Position numbers and translations under genes: made by a program. The notes under the pieces were generated by a model. That model saw only the letters and a program-made list of their open reading frames with translations. It was not told the origin of the DNA and did no database searches. A stretch of 64,000 nt of DNA, taken from Membranipora membranacea (taxonomy: Eukaryota > Bryozoa > Gymnolaemata > Cheilostomatida > Membraniporidae). Location: positions 5,332,001-5,396,000 of the forward strand of contig OU612068.1 in the NCBI GenBank assembly GCA_914767715.1, given 5' to 3'. The first letter of the stretch is position 1, and each line of letters opens with the position of its first letter. Shown one piece after another: positions 51,352 to 62,750 of this stretch.

Positions 51352-51764
51352 CCTACCTACTCTACAGTCAGTACCATCATTCTTCTCTGGCACAGGATGG
51401 ATGTTACAATTGAGTATAATTGAATGTTCAGTGATGAATTCAAACATATGAATTGTTATGATATGAATTTTATCATAACATATACATATCTGATAATCAT
51501 ATTTCATTTATTTATCTATAAAATTATTATTATATATATATATTTTTTTATCACCTGCTATTCTTACTGCATTTGTTGCAACCTCATGTTGATTTACAGC
51601 TGATACTGTGGCTGAGAGGAGCTTTTTGCGGACTAATCTGGTTATACATGAAGCCATCAGAATATTGTAGTACCTCTGTTGAGAGTAAGTTCTGCAAGAT
51701 GTTCCTAATAAACTTTCATCCAGAAATTTTAAAACTTTCTTCTCAATGTGCTATATATATGGAA

Positions 51765-51850
51765 TATGGGTGCAGGTCTATGTTCCGTTCCGATCTATGT
51801 TCCGTATGGGTCTATGTTCCGCTGAGTTTTGGGTCTTTAGTCCGCTGCTC
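51765..51850 (+). repeat. Tandem TCTATGTTCCG repeat, four units
   Basis: Units read GTCTATGTTCCG, ATCTATGTTCCG, GTCTATGTTCCGCT and GTCTTTAGTCCGCT. A copy in opposite orientation lies at 63208-63296. Confidence 0.8.
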
Positions 51851-52149
51851 CTGCCTATACTCAATGCCCATATTATGTTTCGCCCCAACTGATACTTGAT
51901 AACTCCAAAAAAAGGCAACTCCCTATAATAAAAAAGAGAATACAGGGAGAGTGGGAATCATAGCAAAACCCAACTGTTATCAATGAACCAATGAGTTAGT
52001 AATACACTTGAGCTCAACCATTTAAGTTAGGTTTGGCAATATGCCTTATCTTCTCATGGGATTTATCAACCTTGACAAAAGTTAGCATCACGCCATTTTT
52101 AATAACCGATGGAATTTGCATTACAAAAGTTTATGCTGTTCTGAATGGG

Positions 52150-52345
52150 CATTAAAAACAGGCGCTGGCAACAGGTGTTGTAAGACGTGTGGCCTGTGCT
52201 GTATGGGACACGTCTTACAGCACTCAAGGCCTATACAGTTTTGTTGTGTTCCATACAGCACCTGCCACAGGTCTTATAACACCCATTGCACCTCAGGAAG
52301 TTGTATGAGTGTGTCACATACACTGTATGTGACACGCCTAGGTGC
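52150..52345. repeat. Cluster of nested inverted repeats
   Basis: A 33-base arm starting GGTGTTGTAAGAC (from about 52174) pairs with an arm ending in GTCTTATAACACC (to about 52285), with about four mismatches. Inside it, GTAAGACGTGT pairs with ACACGTCTTAC. A second palindrome follows: TGCACCT and AGGTGCA enclose GTGTCACATACA and TGTATGTGACAC. No transposase is present. Confidence 0.75.
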
Positions 52346-53903
52346 ATGACTCTACATGAAGTTAGGCATTGTATATTGCACTGTCATGGTTGCCATGGTC
52401 CTAATCTGATTAATTGTTATACTCTTCCGCAATTACTTCCATTTTTTGCACATTTAATTACCATCTAAATGCGGAGGTTGGCCATCAAAATAATGACGTA
52501 TCATCCCACCTGTTTCTATTTTTACGACCTATTTATACAGGTCAGTATAAAGAACAGTGGTTTTTGCTCTGAAGATTCAGTTACAACTTGGCGTTGCAAT
52601 TTATCAGTTGCCTGGGGCATTTGCCCCAGGGTGTAGTTGAGTAATAAAATCATCAAACTGCCGAAAAACTGCATTCAGTATTATAAAGTGATCTCATATG
52701 AACTCTGCCAGCAGTGAACTGTCGTGATCTTTCTCGATCCGACAAGTGTTTAATGGAACTGAGTACTTAAAATGCATTTAGTAAGCAACACTGCCTGCAC
52801 CATCAAACTCTCTAATATGATATTTTTTATAAGATTGGGGACACAGTTGAAACTAACAGTTGGACAGCATATCGAACGGCAAAGTTACTGTTGAAATACA
52901 GATCTGATAATTTCACGCTGGTTATCGTTATGCCGGCTGTTGCTGCCGAGTGGTGAAGCCTTTTTAGAAAAATCCTGACAAACAAACGTTGCTCAAAATC
53001 CTCGCTCCTTTAGTCTTTCAATTTAGACAAATTCATTTCCAAATTGTCCATTCAGAATATGGTTCCATCATGCAAAAAGCAATATGACTTGCAATTTGAC
53101 ATGTTACAGGCGGAATAATCAGATAGCGATTTTAATGCTTTTTAATCAAACACCAGTTGTCTCCTCTCTCTCCATGGATAGACAACTAGCTGATAATTAT
53201 AATAATAAAAATTCATTATTTAAAACACTTCTCAAAATTTTTGATTACTAGACATTGAACATTCAACATTATCAATATAAATCGTTTTCATTGATACTTA
53301 TCACTGAGTTAAATGAAAAATCTAGCTTAGAATTATTATGAATAGCTTGTCAACTTTAGTGACTTAAGCGGTAAAATGCCTCTTTTTGCAGGCGAAAAGA
53401 TGGTGCACAATTATTATATTGTTAAGCAGTGAAACAGGAAAAGTTCCATCTAACATTTGATGTTTTTTAATGTGACTGCAATTATAATAGTATAATCAAT
53501 GAGTTTTCAAACACTAAATCAACAGTTTGTGTCATCATAGTCTCTGAGAGAAAGGTTTCAGAGATAGGCACACCCTCTAATGTAGCTCAGCCACTCTAAA
53601 AATCACCTGCAAAAAATTGTCTCGCTTCTATTCCTAAGTACATAAAAATTGTCATGAGACTGTTTGGAAATAAGGTAACCGGTTCAAACATATTCTGAAC
53701 TGGGTAAAAACTGATCCAATATAATTGAACAGTGAAAACATATTTAATCGATAAAATCAATCTACATAGGATGTTTTTATTTTACCTTCGTTAAATAAGA
53801 GGTCCTTTTTCCCATGTTTTGAATTCAGAGTTTTGGCCCCTTATCAGTTAGGAGCGGAATGATTCAAGGACCATACATGTTCCTCTGTTATAGATTTGTA
53901 TGT

Positions 53904-53941
53904 CATATATATATATATATATATATACATGATATATATAC
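53904..53941. repeat. (AT)n microsatellite
   Basis: About ten AT dinucleotides are followed by a short interrupted ATATAT tract. Confidence 0.9.
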
Positions 53942-55535
53942 ACATAGTATTTATATGAAACTTAACTCTACAACAATGAACTAATTGGGTTTCCCTAGAT
54001 CATGTTTATGAATGAATGTGATAGGTTACCAAAAGTTGAGATGTAGGAATTATGTTTATTAAGTTTTTGAGATATAAATTAAATATTGAGGAGGGGCACC
54101 TTGTTTATATCAGTCAACATGGTAATGAATATGCGGAATGTTTTCAGATTTGCCATGTTATCACTGTTAACAATATGCTGTTACCCCTACAGATGTCACA
54201 GCTATTGGGGGTAGTTACATGTTGAGTTGGTGAACTGAAAAATCTAGAACCTGACAAGACCAAACTCATGAGTACTAGTGCTGCGGATCTGTATTTTTTA
54301 TATCATAACAGCATCATCCCCGTTTACTGTTGGAATTGTCCAAACAGAGTGATCATGAATTTACGACAGGCGAGTTCTATGCTAAAAGTATGCATGTAAT
54401 TGTAATAACTAAGACAATCTGCTTGAAAGAGACAGCTGACAGCGCAACCTTGATGGTGAGCTTTCTGGTCAAGGAACCTGATATGAGCGCTCCTACATTT
54501 CTTTTCTTGTTTGAATATGAACTTGCTTGACATGAAGGAAACATTGTTGCTGCCGATTTTTGCTCTGATCTGTTTCATTTTATTGTTTAATTTTAAATAT
54601 ACGTAGGCGTGTATATTGAAAATTAGATCATTTTTGGAAGCAGAAACTCTATTTATGATGATCTCTGCAATCAATAGATTCAGCAACACTAGCTGAAAAA
54701 GTTGCCAAGTTGAAGATGTATCATTTACCAATCGTCATTTGATTATACAACCATGGTAAAACTTATCATATCAATTTGAATCACAAGGTACTGGTGTGAG
54801 TGTATTTGTAGATTTCAAGATCAAAGAAACTAATAACAATCAAACGCGATACTAGAACAACGCTAAAATTGCAAGAATCAAATCTACTCATTGGATCGAA
54901 CGAAACCATGAACAGGTCTTCAAGAAGCTCAAGCCGGAGTAGTGTATCTGGTTGCTCATTTTAATACATGAAGATTTTTTGCAAGGGTCATTTCAGGTAA
55001 ACAGTATCACCTACTTAACTCGACAACTCTGCTGTTTGCTGCGTCGCAAATGATGCTGGTGGTGGCGTCAAAACCATTTTGATTGCACAGTGGAGTGCAT
55101 TGAATTCAATTCAATTTCTCTCAATTTTTTCTAGACCACATAACGCTATACTTTGGCACCCTGCAGCGAATATAACATAATACCCTGATGTAGTATATTT
55201 TTTGATGTTGTAGAGGTGCTCCGAAACCGGGGCAAATCCATTGGAGAAGGCCATCATTAACATACATAATATGAAAAACAATTCAAGTTCCCAGGTTTCA
55301 GATATCAATTGTCATTTAATGAGGTTGTATTTTACGACATGGTGAGAAGTGTTGGAATTGAAAGATCAGTAGTTCTCCTATAATATTTCAATAAGCAAAA
55401 ATCAATGCCCATAATGCGGCAGACGAAATACATGTAATGTCTGATTGCCAAAACTATGTTTATAAAAGCAATTTCACATGATACTTTTTTATGTATACCC
55501 GAACATAGTTTAGGTTCTTACTCCTTAGATGGCTG

Positions 55536-55635
55536 CAAGTGCGAGTTTGTGGCATCACATTACAACTATTCACTTTGGTTTGATAATGTTTGTAAGGAAT
55601 TTGATGATGTGATGCCTCAAACTTGCATATACAGC
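55536..55635. repeat. Imperfect inverted repeat of about 25-bp arms
   Basis: GAGTTTGTGGCATCACAT and GATGTGATGCCTCAAACT face each other across about 45 bases. A small Cys-rich frame (55456-55707) crosses it, which argues that frame is not a real gene. Confidence 0.6.
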
Positions 55636-55735
55636 TATCTGAGCACTTTTAACGCATCAGAATGTCCCTTGAAGTACAAATTGGAGTTGTCTGCTACGGG
55701 TTGTTGAGCAGACAATCTGAAAGAAGCTTGGCTTT

Positions 55736-56486
55736 AGCTGCACAGCATATTCCCGAGATCAATTGCTGCGGGACTCAGGCCAAAAGCAAGAGCTAAAATT
55801 GACAGGAATTTGTCGTTGGGTGATAGCTCGGCCACCAGACTACCTGTCGAGCAGCTCTGCAGGTTTAGCAGTACCCTGGTGTCCAGCATGTGCATGTGCA
55901 ATATAGGCACTACGCAAACTAGCAGGTACATCAAGTCTATCATTAAACATGAGACAACCTTTGTACCCGGGAAATTTATGACTGCTTGTTTCTTCGCCAA
56001 CCCTCGACCAAATACTGCTTGAATTTAACTGCGACTTCGTCAGTCACGGTCGCTTCAAACGCCTCTATTTCATGTATATCAGGGACTCAGTCCTCACAAA
56101 TACTGTCAATATAGTACTCAACAGCTGCACAGTGCTTCACACTGGCTGCACTCTAAGCCTCGTTGGGTCGGCTCAAACTATCGGCAACAAACATCTTAAC
56201 ACCAAAATTTTTATATCCATACCTCATTATCCTCATTTTGAACCTTTGCACCCTCGGTGGTAGATCACTCAGATCTTTACCACCTAGAATTTGTACCAAG
56301 GGTTTATGAACCGTTTCAACTTCAAACTTTCGACCTATCATATACTAGTCAAACTGCCCACATGATGACAAGAGTTTCCTTCTCTACCATCGAAGAGCGC
56401 GTCTAAGTGTCAGTCATCTTACGCGAGGCATATTCCAATGGTTGCCAGATATCTTTACCAGATTCCTGGAGCAAAACAGCACCAAA
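55736..56486 (-). mobile_element. Ty3/gypsy pol remnant: RNase H and integrase zinc finger
   Basis: On the minus strand, FGAVLLQESGKDIWQPLEYA and ASRKMTD are followed by VEKETLVIMWA, GRKFEVETVHKPL, DLPPRVQRFKMRIMRYGY and FVADSLSRP. This is the order of the RNase H domain of Ty3/gypsy polyproteins. Further on, a shifted frame gives AYIAHAHAGHQGTAKPAELL, resembling the integrase His-His-Cys-Cys finger. Frameshifts and stops break the frame, TDHKPL-type Asp is Val here, and no LTR was found, so it is a dead fragment. Confidence 0.8.
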
Positions 56487-56639
56487 CACGCTGGATATTG
56501 ATAACAATCGCAACTTGCATATTATTAGGAAGTTGCTTAGTCCTTGGTTTAAAAAAGACAAAATTTTGGTTATCCATCACTCATTACATTGTATTGAAGC
56601 TGTTATACTTTATCAAAATATACCATTAATAAAATAATC

Positions 56640-59320
56640 GTATAAAATGAATTTTAAGCTTTATTCTCAGGGAGAGGAATAAATAATTACCGGAAAATAC
56701 ATTTGAGGTTTGGCTGAGATCTATGGGAGCACAGAGGATAGAGTTCCGTTTTCCCCTATGGGGATTATATAAAAATTATGGAAATGGACCAAAATATAAA
56801 TCCTCATTCTTAAATCATTATAAATGGCTACAACGCCCATAATTTTTTTTAAATCACAACACTGATGCTTCAGTAGGTGTGGTTATTTGTTTGCTTGTAG
56901 CTGGTGAATGGTACTGAGTTTCTTTAAGATGCTCCGTCTTTCTATGGCAGTCTAAAAAAGAAATAAAGATTACAATATCCAGAAAGCTAGCTGCAACATT
57001 GATTGGCATCGCAAAGCAGCCAGAAAAATAACTGTTAGTATTAGGTTATTATGGGATTATCATGTAAAAGGTGCTATGCAATAACTAGCCACTAAAGATG
57101 CATGTAGTTTTAGCTACCGAGTGGGTACTAGTGTAAAATTAGGTCATTAGGTCATTTTGTGTATAGGTTTGTCATAATTATCTATATGGGTATTTCTATC
57201 CCTTGTCCAATATGAGGGAGGGTAGTGGTGTGAGACTGCACATTTCAGAAAGGTAATTGACACCCTAACTCGAAGACTGTTAGACAATTTTTTCTTTCAT
57301 GTGTGTTTATTGGTAGAGATAAAATTGATAACATATATAGATAAAGTTCAATTGAGTATGACTCAGAGAAAGGCAAAAAAAGATTAAATCAAACAATGTA
57401 GATAATTGCAATAGAAATATGTCAAAAGCAAAGGGACAGTCTTATAGCCTGCGCTAGAGCGTAGACAGCCCAATTGTAAAGCTTGAAGGTCAAATACGAG
57501 ACACACGTACAGGACAAGTGCCCCTTCCAGCTGCAGTCATCACTGCCCCCCAGACAGGAAGCCAGGCGCGCGGGCACACAAGTCTGAGACCCCATCTCCA
57601 CCCCCTTTAGGTGCTTGTTGTACAGTGACAAGCGAGTGCACAACAAGGACCTCTCATCCCAATCAGTTGGCTTTTTTTAGTAGTTGAGCATGTTTTAAAG
57701 TACAAAATTCAAATAGCATTTGAATTCACATGATTCCTTATGTTTTAAAAATGATGTGACATTTTCTCTGGGTTTTTTGTTCAGAATAACATGTACATAC
57801 TTTTTTTGAAGAATGGAAACTGAAATGGAATGGAGATCTGTGTCGTGGCATGGCCCCAGAATTCAGGTTTTTGAATTAAATGTGGGTAAAAACAAAGGTA
57901 ATACAGGTCAACCATTGTTTTGCTATCAAAATAAGGGAGAGCTGCCCTAATTAATCAATGTTAAAATTAGGTTGAATTTTCGGCAGTGGTCCACGAGGTG
58001 ATTCATATCAGTTATATTAGAGTCAAGAATAATGCCTAAAAAATTGTGTTTTACAGCTGAGATCAATTTTATATTCCGCCAAAACAATTTGCTTTAAAAA
58101 TAATTTGGAACGTTTTTGAATAATTTAGAGTGAGCCTGTTGGCCATGCACCAAGTTTCAACTTTTGAAATTTCTTGTCTTAATAGGTTTATTACTGATAG
58201 ACAGCCTCTTTGATGTCGGTAGACTAAGAATGTTCCACACAGTATAGTTGTAGAGTTGTCGTTAGAGAAGTGGCGACTTTTGAGTCAGTTCAGTTGGTGT
58301 TGGTTTATGTTGCTCGGCGTGTTATGGGATATGAGCAGGGAGATCTCTCATAAAAAGAGAGGAAATTGAACCCAGGACCTCGTGCTATCAAAACTTATAA
58401 CAACTGACAACAAATTTAGGTATTGTGATTGTAAAAATACTTTCTTTCTGGGGAAAAAAATTTGCTGATTGCTATAAATAGAAATATAAACACTTCCACA
58501 GAGAGAAGCTATTTTTTGGTTACAGTACTTATGGAATGAAAATGAAAGTAACACCTTTGTACATACCCATATCTCGATACGCGGTAGGCATGATGGACAC
58601 TACCTCCAAGCGGCTCAACACCTCAGCTGATAGTTCTCATCCCCGTACATATCACTTCTATTTACCAACCAGCACTGTAGGTCACTCTGAAATAGTGTGA
58701 AGATGAACAGATGGACACTTTCTCATCTTAGCACTGGTATCCTGTCATTAGGGATAGGGTGATGGGTTGATGCAGACCTCCCAATCAGGACATATTATGT
58801 TTTTCGGTACCAAATTACCTTAATTGAAACTTGGAACCAAAATAGTTTATCCGCAAGGGTAGTTCATATGATGTACATTCAATGTCAATATTTTTACTGC
58901 CCAACTGCGAATTACCATATGCATTATGTCTTTCAGCTTTGTTTTTTTTCAATCCTCATATTGTACCTTCTGGGCTCACTTATGGGGCAAAGGCAAGTGG
59001 TATTTTTCACGTTCATGATAACTTAACAAACCTGATGTAGATTGGTGGAAATCATCTCAAGTCGCAGCCAAATGCACAACTAATTTTCTCCGCATAGGAT
59101 CTGATAAAAATAAAGCAAAATAATTATGTACTTTATGTATATACCTACATGTCCTGGTGTACTATGGCAAGTGACCAATTCTTAGCTGGAACAGGTAGGG
59201 GGCAGGATAAAATATGAAAACTAGCAAAAAAGTCAAGAACAAGACCAACAGTTATTTCTGCAATAGAGGTGGTTGTTTTGTAGATATTATGATATTATGA
59301 AAAATTTGCTTGAGGAATGT
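56640..59320. other. Gene-poor stretch with a GC-rich island
   Basis: No gene was recognised. The part from about 57440 to 57660 is clearly richer in G and C than its surroundings (for example CAGGCGCGCGGGC) and holds a 74-codon minus-strand frame with eight cysteines. I cannot place it; it may be a fragment of an unrecognised element or gene. Confidence 0.4.
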
Positions 59321-59329
59321 ACAATCCTG

Positions 59330-59930
59330 TGCCAGACTCAGCCAGTCCCAATCCTGGATAGAGACGGGTTCAGCGACAGGCAGAGCATCCGGCCGGAAAA
59401 ACTATGCCACAGACTGTCATAAAACCAGAGAGAACCAGACTATGCCAAGGCATCTCCCTTGTTGGGGACCTTGTGGAAAGTAGGCGAGCGAGGTAGACGA
59501 TTATCAAGCTAGCGGCCCTAAACATTGCTACACTCACAAATAAGAGTAGAGAGATAGCTGATACGATGGTGAGGTGTAACATATGCCTACAGGAGACCAG
59601 ATGGGAGGAGAAAGGCCTGGAGGAAAGGCAAGATACATTGACGATGGCATCAAGCTGTACAACAGTGGCGGGATAAGACCAAGGAATGGTGTGGGATGAG
59701 TCATGTAACCAGGAAATCTGAGGGGATTATCAATTTGAACTTGGTGACCAAAAGGCAGACCTATAACATCGTTTCTGCCTATGCGAACAGCAAGACTGTG
59801 ACGAGGAGGCCAAAGACAGATTTTGGACAGTTTGTTCCAGCGCTGCAGAGGAGTTTATCTTGGCTGGAGACACGAACGGGCATACTGGAAGTGCAAGTTG
59901 ATCGCTTAGAGGCAAATGTGCAATAGCCAT
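59330..59930 (+). mobile_element. Non-LTR retrotransposon endonuclease remnant (RTE/CR1 type)
   Basis: Plus-strand frames give AALNIATLTNKSREIADTMV, CLQETRWEEKG, DDGIKLYNSGG, NIVSAYA, EEAKDRFW and EFILAGDTNGHTGS. In order these match the apurinic-type endonuclease domain of non-LTR elements (LQETRW, NIVSAYA and the GD.NGH.G catalytic motif). The pieces fall in different frames with stops between, so the copy is inactive. Confidence 0.75.
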
Positions 59931-60049
59931 CAAAAACAGAGTTCGATCAGAGATAAAATCGCATAACACAATGAACTACTTCCAGAACCAGGTATAAACA
60001 ATATGCTAAATTTGTCGTCTCGGACTTTGATAGCTATTCTGCGATGAGA

Positions 60050-61110
60050 ACCTACTATTTGGCAGCCGTCGGTTGCCCAACGGACAAATAGGCTTCCGGT
60101 TGCTTTTAACGCTACCGGACATAAAATTCATGGGACAGGATTGGCTTGTAACAGATGCAAATGCACTTTAGACAGAGATGGGTTTTGTTACGGTGGAGTT
60201 TGCTGTGAAAGAAACCCATCAGGACGCCTATTTGGTGTCCAACGGTTGCCAAATAGCCATCCGGATGGGTCTGTTTTACAATTGACATCTGCCATGAAGC
60301 CATCTGGTTGCAAAATTTGCAACAGGATTGGTTTGTGACTGCCGAGCTTTGAAATTGATATAATGTGAAATGGATATTTGTCATGAGTGGATGGACCTTT
60401 AACGTAAAGATTTGTGGTGGACCGGCCACATTTTTCGCATTATAGCTGCAACAAACCCATCCAGACAGGCTTGGAATAGTAATGTTTGCTAAATTAATTC
60501 ATCCGGGTGGGTTTGGTTTGAGCAGTAATATTTGCTGTAACCATTCTTCCAGATGAGCCAAATGTGTCCGGTAAATGGCCATCAGCAACATATCTCCATA
60601 AAAGGGCCATCCGCTTATGACAAATACCCATGCGGCAATGCTAACTGGCCATCCATTTTACCTTGCATCAATCTCGAAGTGTGACTGTAACAAACCCATC
60701 CGAATGGCCATATGGCAACTGATGGTTGCCAACTACTCATCCATATGGGCTTGGAGCAGTAACAAACTCATCTGCATAGGCTGAGGATAGACCAGAGATG
60801 TGTGGCGGATGGCCATTTACAGAAAACATTTTTAGTACAACAGCTTGTAGCAGTAATACTTTCTGTAACAAACCCATTTGTATGGGCTTGGAGCAGAAAT
60901 TTTTTTTGGTGTAACAAACCCAACCAAATGGGCTTAGAGCATTAATATTTGCTGTTACAGCCCTATTCAGATGGGGTTGTCGCCCCGATGATGAGTGACT
61001 ACAATCCATCCTCCTCTGCTACATACCAATCCACCTTTGTCAAATAAGTGCCTGGATGCCTTTTATGTAACCGGATGTCTATTTGGCAACTAACAGATGT
61101 CGATGCCAGG
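60050..61110. repeat. Degenerate tandem repeat built on AACAAACCCATCC
   Basis: The phrase GTAACAAACCCATCC, or its complement side (GGATGGGTTTGT), followed by ATGGGCTTGGAGCAGTAATA, recurs about every 45-80 bases (near 60260, 60455, 60510, 60690, 60745, 60870, 60915). Many units are partly self-complementary (CCATCCGGATGGG). The array is too diverged to define a fixed unit by eye. Confidence 0.7.
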
Positions 61111-61389
61111 CAGACATCTAGCGGCTGCAAATAGCAGAAACAGAGAGAAAGCATTTTTCTTTGCCGACATGCCTATATATAGGCCTGAAGTTACCACTGA
61201 ACTCAATTAAGCATACCATACTTACTTGATACTTGTAGAGTAATCGTTTCTTCATCTGAAGTTTCCAGTATTTTTTCAGGCTCGTCTATCGGTAATCAGC
61301 CCGTGTCATAGATCGTATAACCAGATTTTCACCATTTACTGTAACCTTAACCTGCCACAGGAGGATCTACAAGTATCAAAGAGTGATAA

Positions 61390-62560
61390 AAAAGATCATT
61401 CGCAATTTAGCGGGGGAGACAAAGAATCTCTTTTTGTGGAGGTCAGTGCTGCAGTGAGGTATTAGGTACTGTGGGTTGTGCCTTCTAGAACTGCCAGGAT
61501 GTGGGTGAAGTTGATGTAATCTCCCATGTCAGTCTCTACTTTACCAAAGTGGATGGCTCGGAAGAGTACAATTCTTCGCCATTCTGGTACTTAGGTTTTT
61601 CCATTCTAGTTGTTCAATCAGCAGCGAGGTGCTAGTTGTGTGGTCTGACCGCGGAACATTGTAAACACATGCGCACGGCCTTGCGTTACACAGCTTCGAG
61701 CTTTGTTGCTTGTGCTTGCATTAGGCTACCATCCCATACTGATGATGTGTATTCTAGAATGGGCCTGATGAGTATGGGGTAAGCTTTTGCTCTGAGATGT
61801 TCTAGAAAGTATGGTATTGTGTGCTCTTCTTATGAACCCTCACCTTATGCTGGCTGCTTTGTTGGTAATATAGTTGAAGTTTTTGTTCCATCTAAGAGAG
61901 CTCTCCAGCCTTAATCCTAGGTATTTTACACCCTTTGTCTTAGGGATATCTGTTTCATTATGTATGTGGTTGTTGTTGGCTCCTTTAGTTCTTTTTTGGG
62001 TAAATTTAACATGTTCGCATTTGAGAGGATTGAACCCCATCTTCTAACTACTCTCCCATACTTGGAGGGCATCTAGATTTTTTTGGAGCTGGAAAAAGTT
62101 TTCACCGGTCGAACAGATGACGTATCGTCTGCGAACATCGGGTTTTGGATATGACTGAGTCAGCTAGGTCGTTTATGTAGACCAGGAACAGGATTGGGCC
62201 AATTACTGAACACTGGGATGACCTTGGCGTGGGCTATAACTATGGCCATCAACTGTAAATACTTGGGATTGACCTTCTAGTAGACTCTGTTCCAAGAAAG
62301 TAGCTTGAGGGGTAACTCCGATATAAGCGAGTTTCTGAAGAAGTTATTGTGGTCAACTTGGTCGAAAGCTTTACTGAAGTCAAGGAAACCGGCATCCGCT
62401 TCCTCTCCTTTGTCAAACTGTTATGAAATGTCGCAAATCTGTTATGTCAGCTGGCTCTCATAGCTTCTGAAACCATGTTGGCGCTTGATTATTTACCTGC
62501 GTCTTCTTCGTCTCAAGCGCCAGCTCTCCAGCTGTGACTTTAGAAACTTCTGCTCAAAAT
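61390..62560 (-). mobile_element. Non-LTR retrotransposon reverse transcriptase remnant
   Basis: On the minus strand, in gene order: QHGFRSYESQLT, DAGFLDFSKAFDQVDHNNFF (motif A), VIGPILFLVYINDLADSV, FADDTSSVRPV (motif C, in another frame), GFNPLKCEHVKFTQK, KTKGVKYLGLRLESSLRW, LRAKAYPILIRPILEYTSSV and QYLIPHCSTDL. This is the standard layout of jockey/CR1-type reverse transcriptases. Several frameshifts and stop codons break it, so it is inactive. Confidence 0.85.
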
Positions 62561-62720
62561 CGGTTTAACATTTCCGGGTCATTAACATGAGCTTAATTTG
62601 TTGCTTTAATCGAGGAATTTTGGAACCTGACTGGCCGCAATGACAATGCAAAAACAACAAATTAAGCAAGCGCCAAAATGGTTTCCAGAAAATACAGAAG
62701 CTATGAAAGCAGGACAGTCA
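62455..62720. repeat. Inverted duplication of the reverse transcriptase 5' edge
   Basis: The minus-strand text CAAGCGCCAACATGGTTTCA (about 62505 downwards) reappears on the plus strand as CAAGCGCCAAAATGGTTTCC (from about 62668), and AGAAGCTATGA is shared further in. Between them GCTTAATTTGTTG and CAACAAATTAAGC pair exactly. The fragment therefore ends in a fold-back. Confidence 0.6.
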
Positions 62721-62750
62721 TATAGTTCCATAAGTTATAAGGGTTTTCAT

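Larger units (their letters stand above)
50984..55735. other. Gene-poor region upstream of MRPL44
   Basis: Apart from the repeats listed separately, I find no exon. The longest frames are 135 codons (54324-54731, minus) and 108 codons (51573-51899, plus). Neither has splice sites or family resemblance, and the second runs through the TCTATGTTCCG repeat. The MRPL44 promoter should lie within the first few hundred bases. Confidence 0.5.

Noticed and set aside
54324..54731. Minus-strand frame of 135 codons with a hydrophobic start and several cysteines
   Set aside because: I looked for a secreted or PAN-like domain but saw no convincing motif, no splice context and no promoter. A second unrelated frame overlaps it on the plus strand. 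It is left as an unresolved frame, not a gene.
55456..55707. Small Cys-rich plus-strand frame of 83 codons
   Set aside because: It runs through an inverted repeat (55536-55635), has no signal peptide, and sits beside a transposon remnant.
60050..61110. CRISPR-like array
   Set aside because: The units are irregular in spacing, sequence and orientation, and the genome is eukaryotic.
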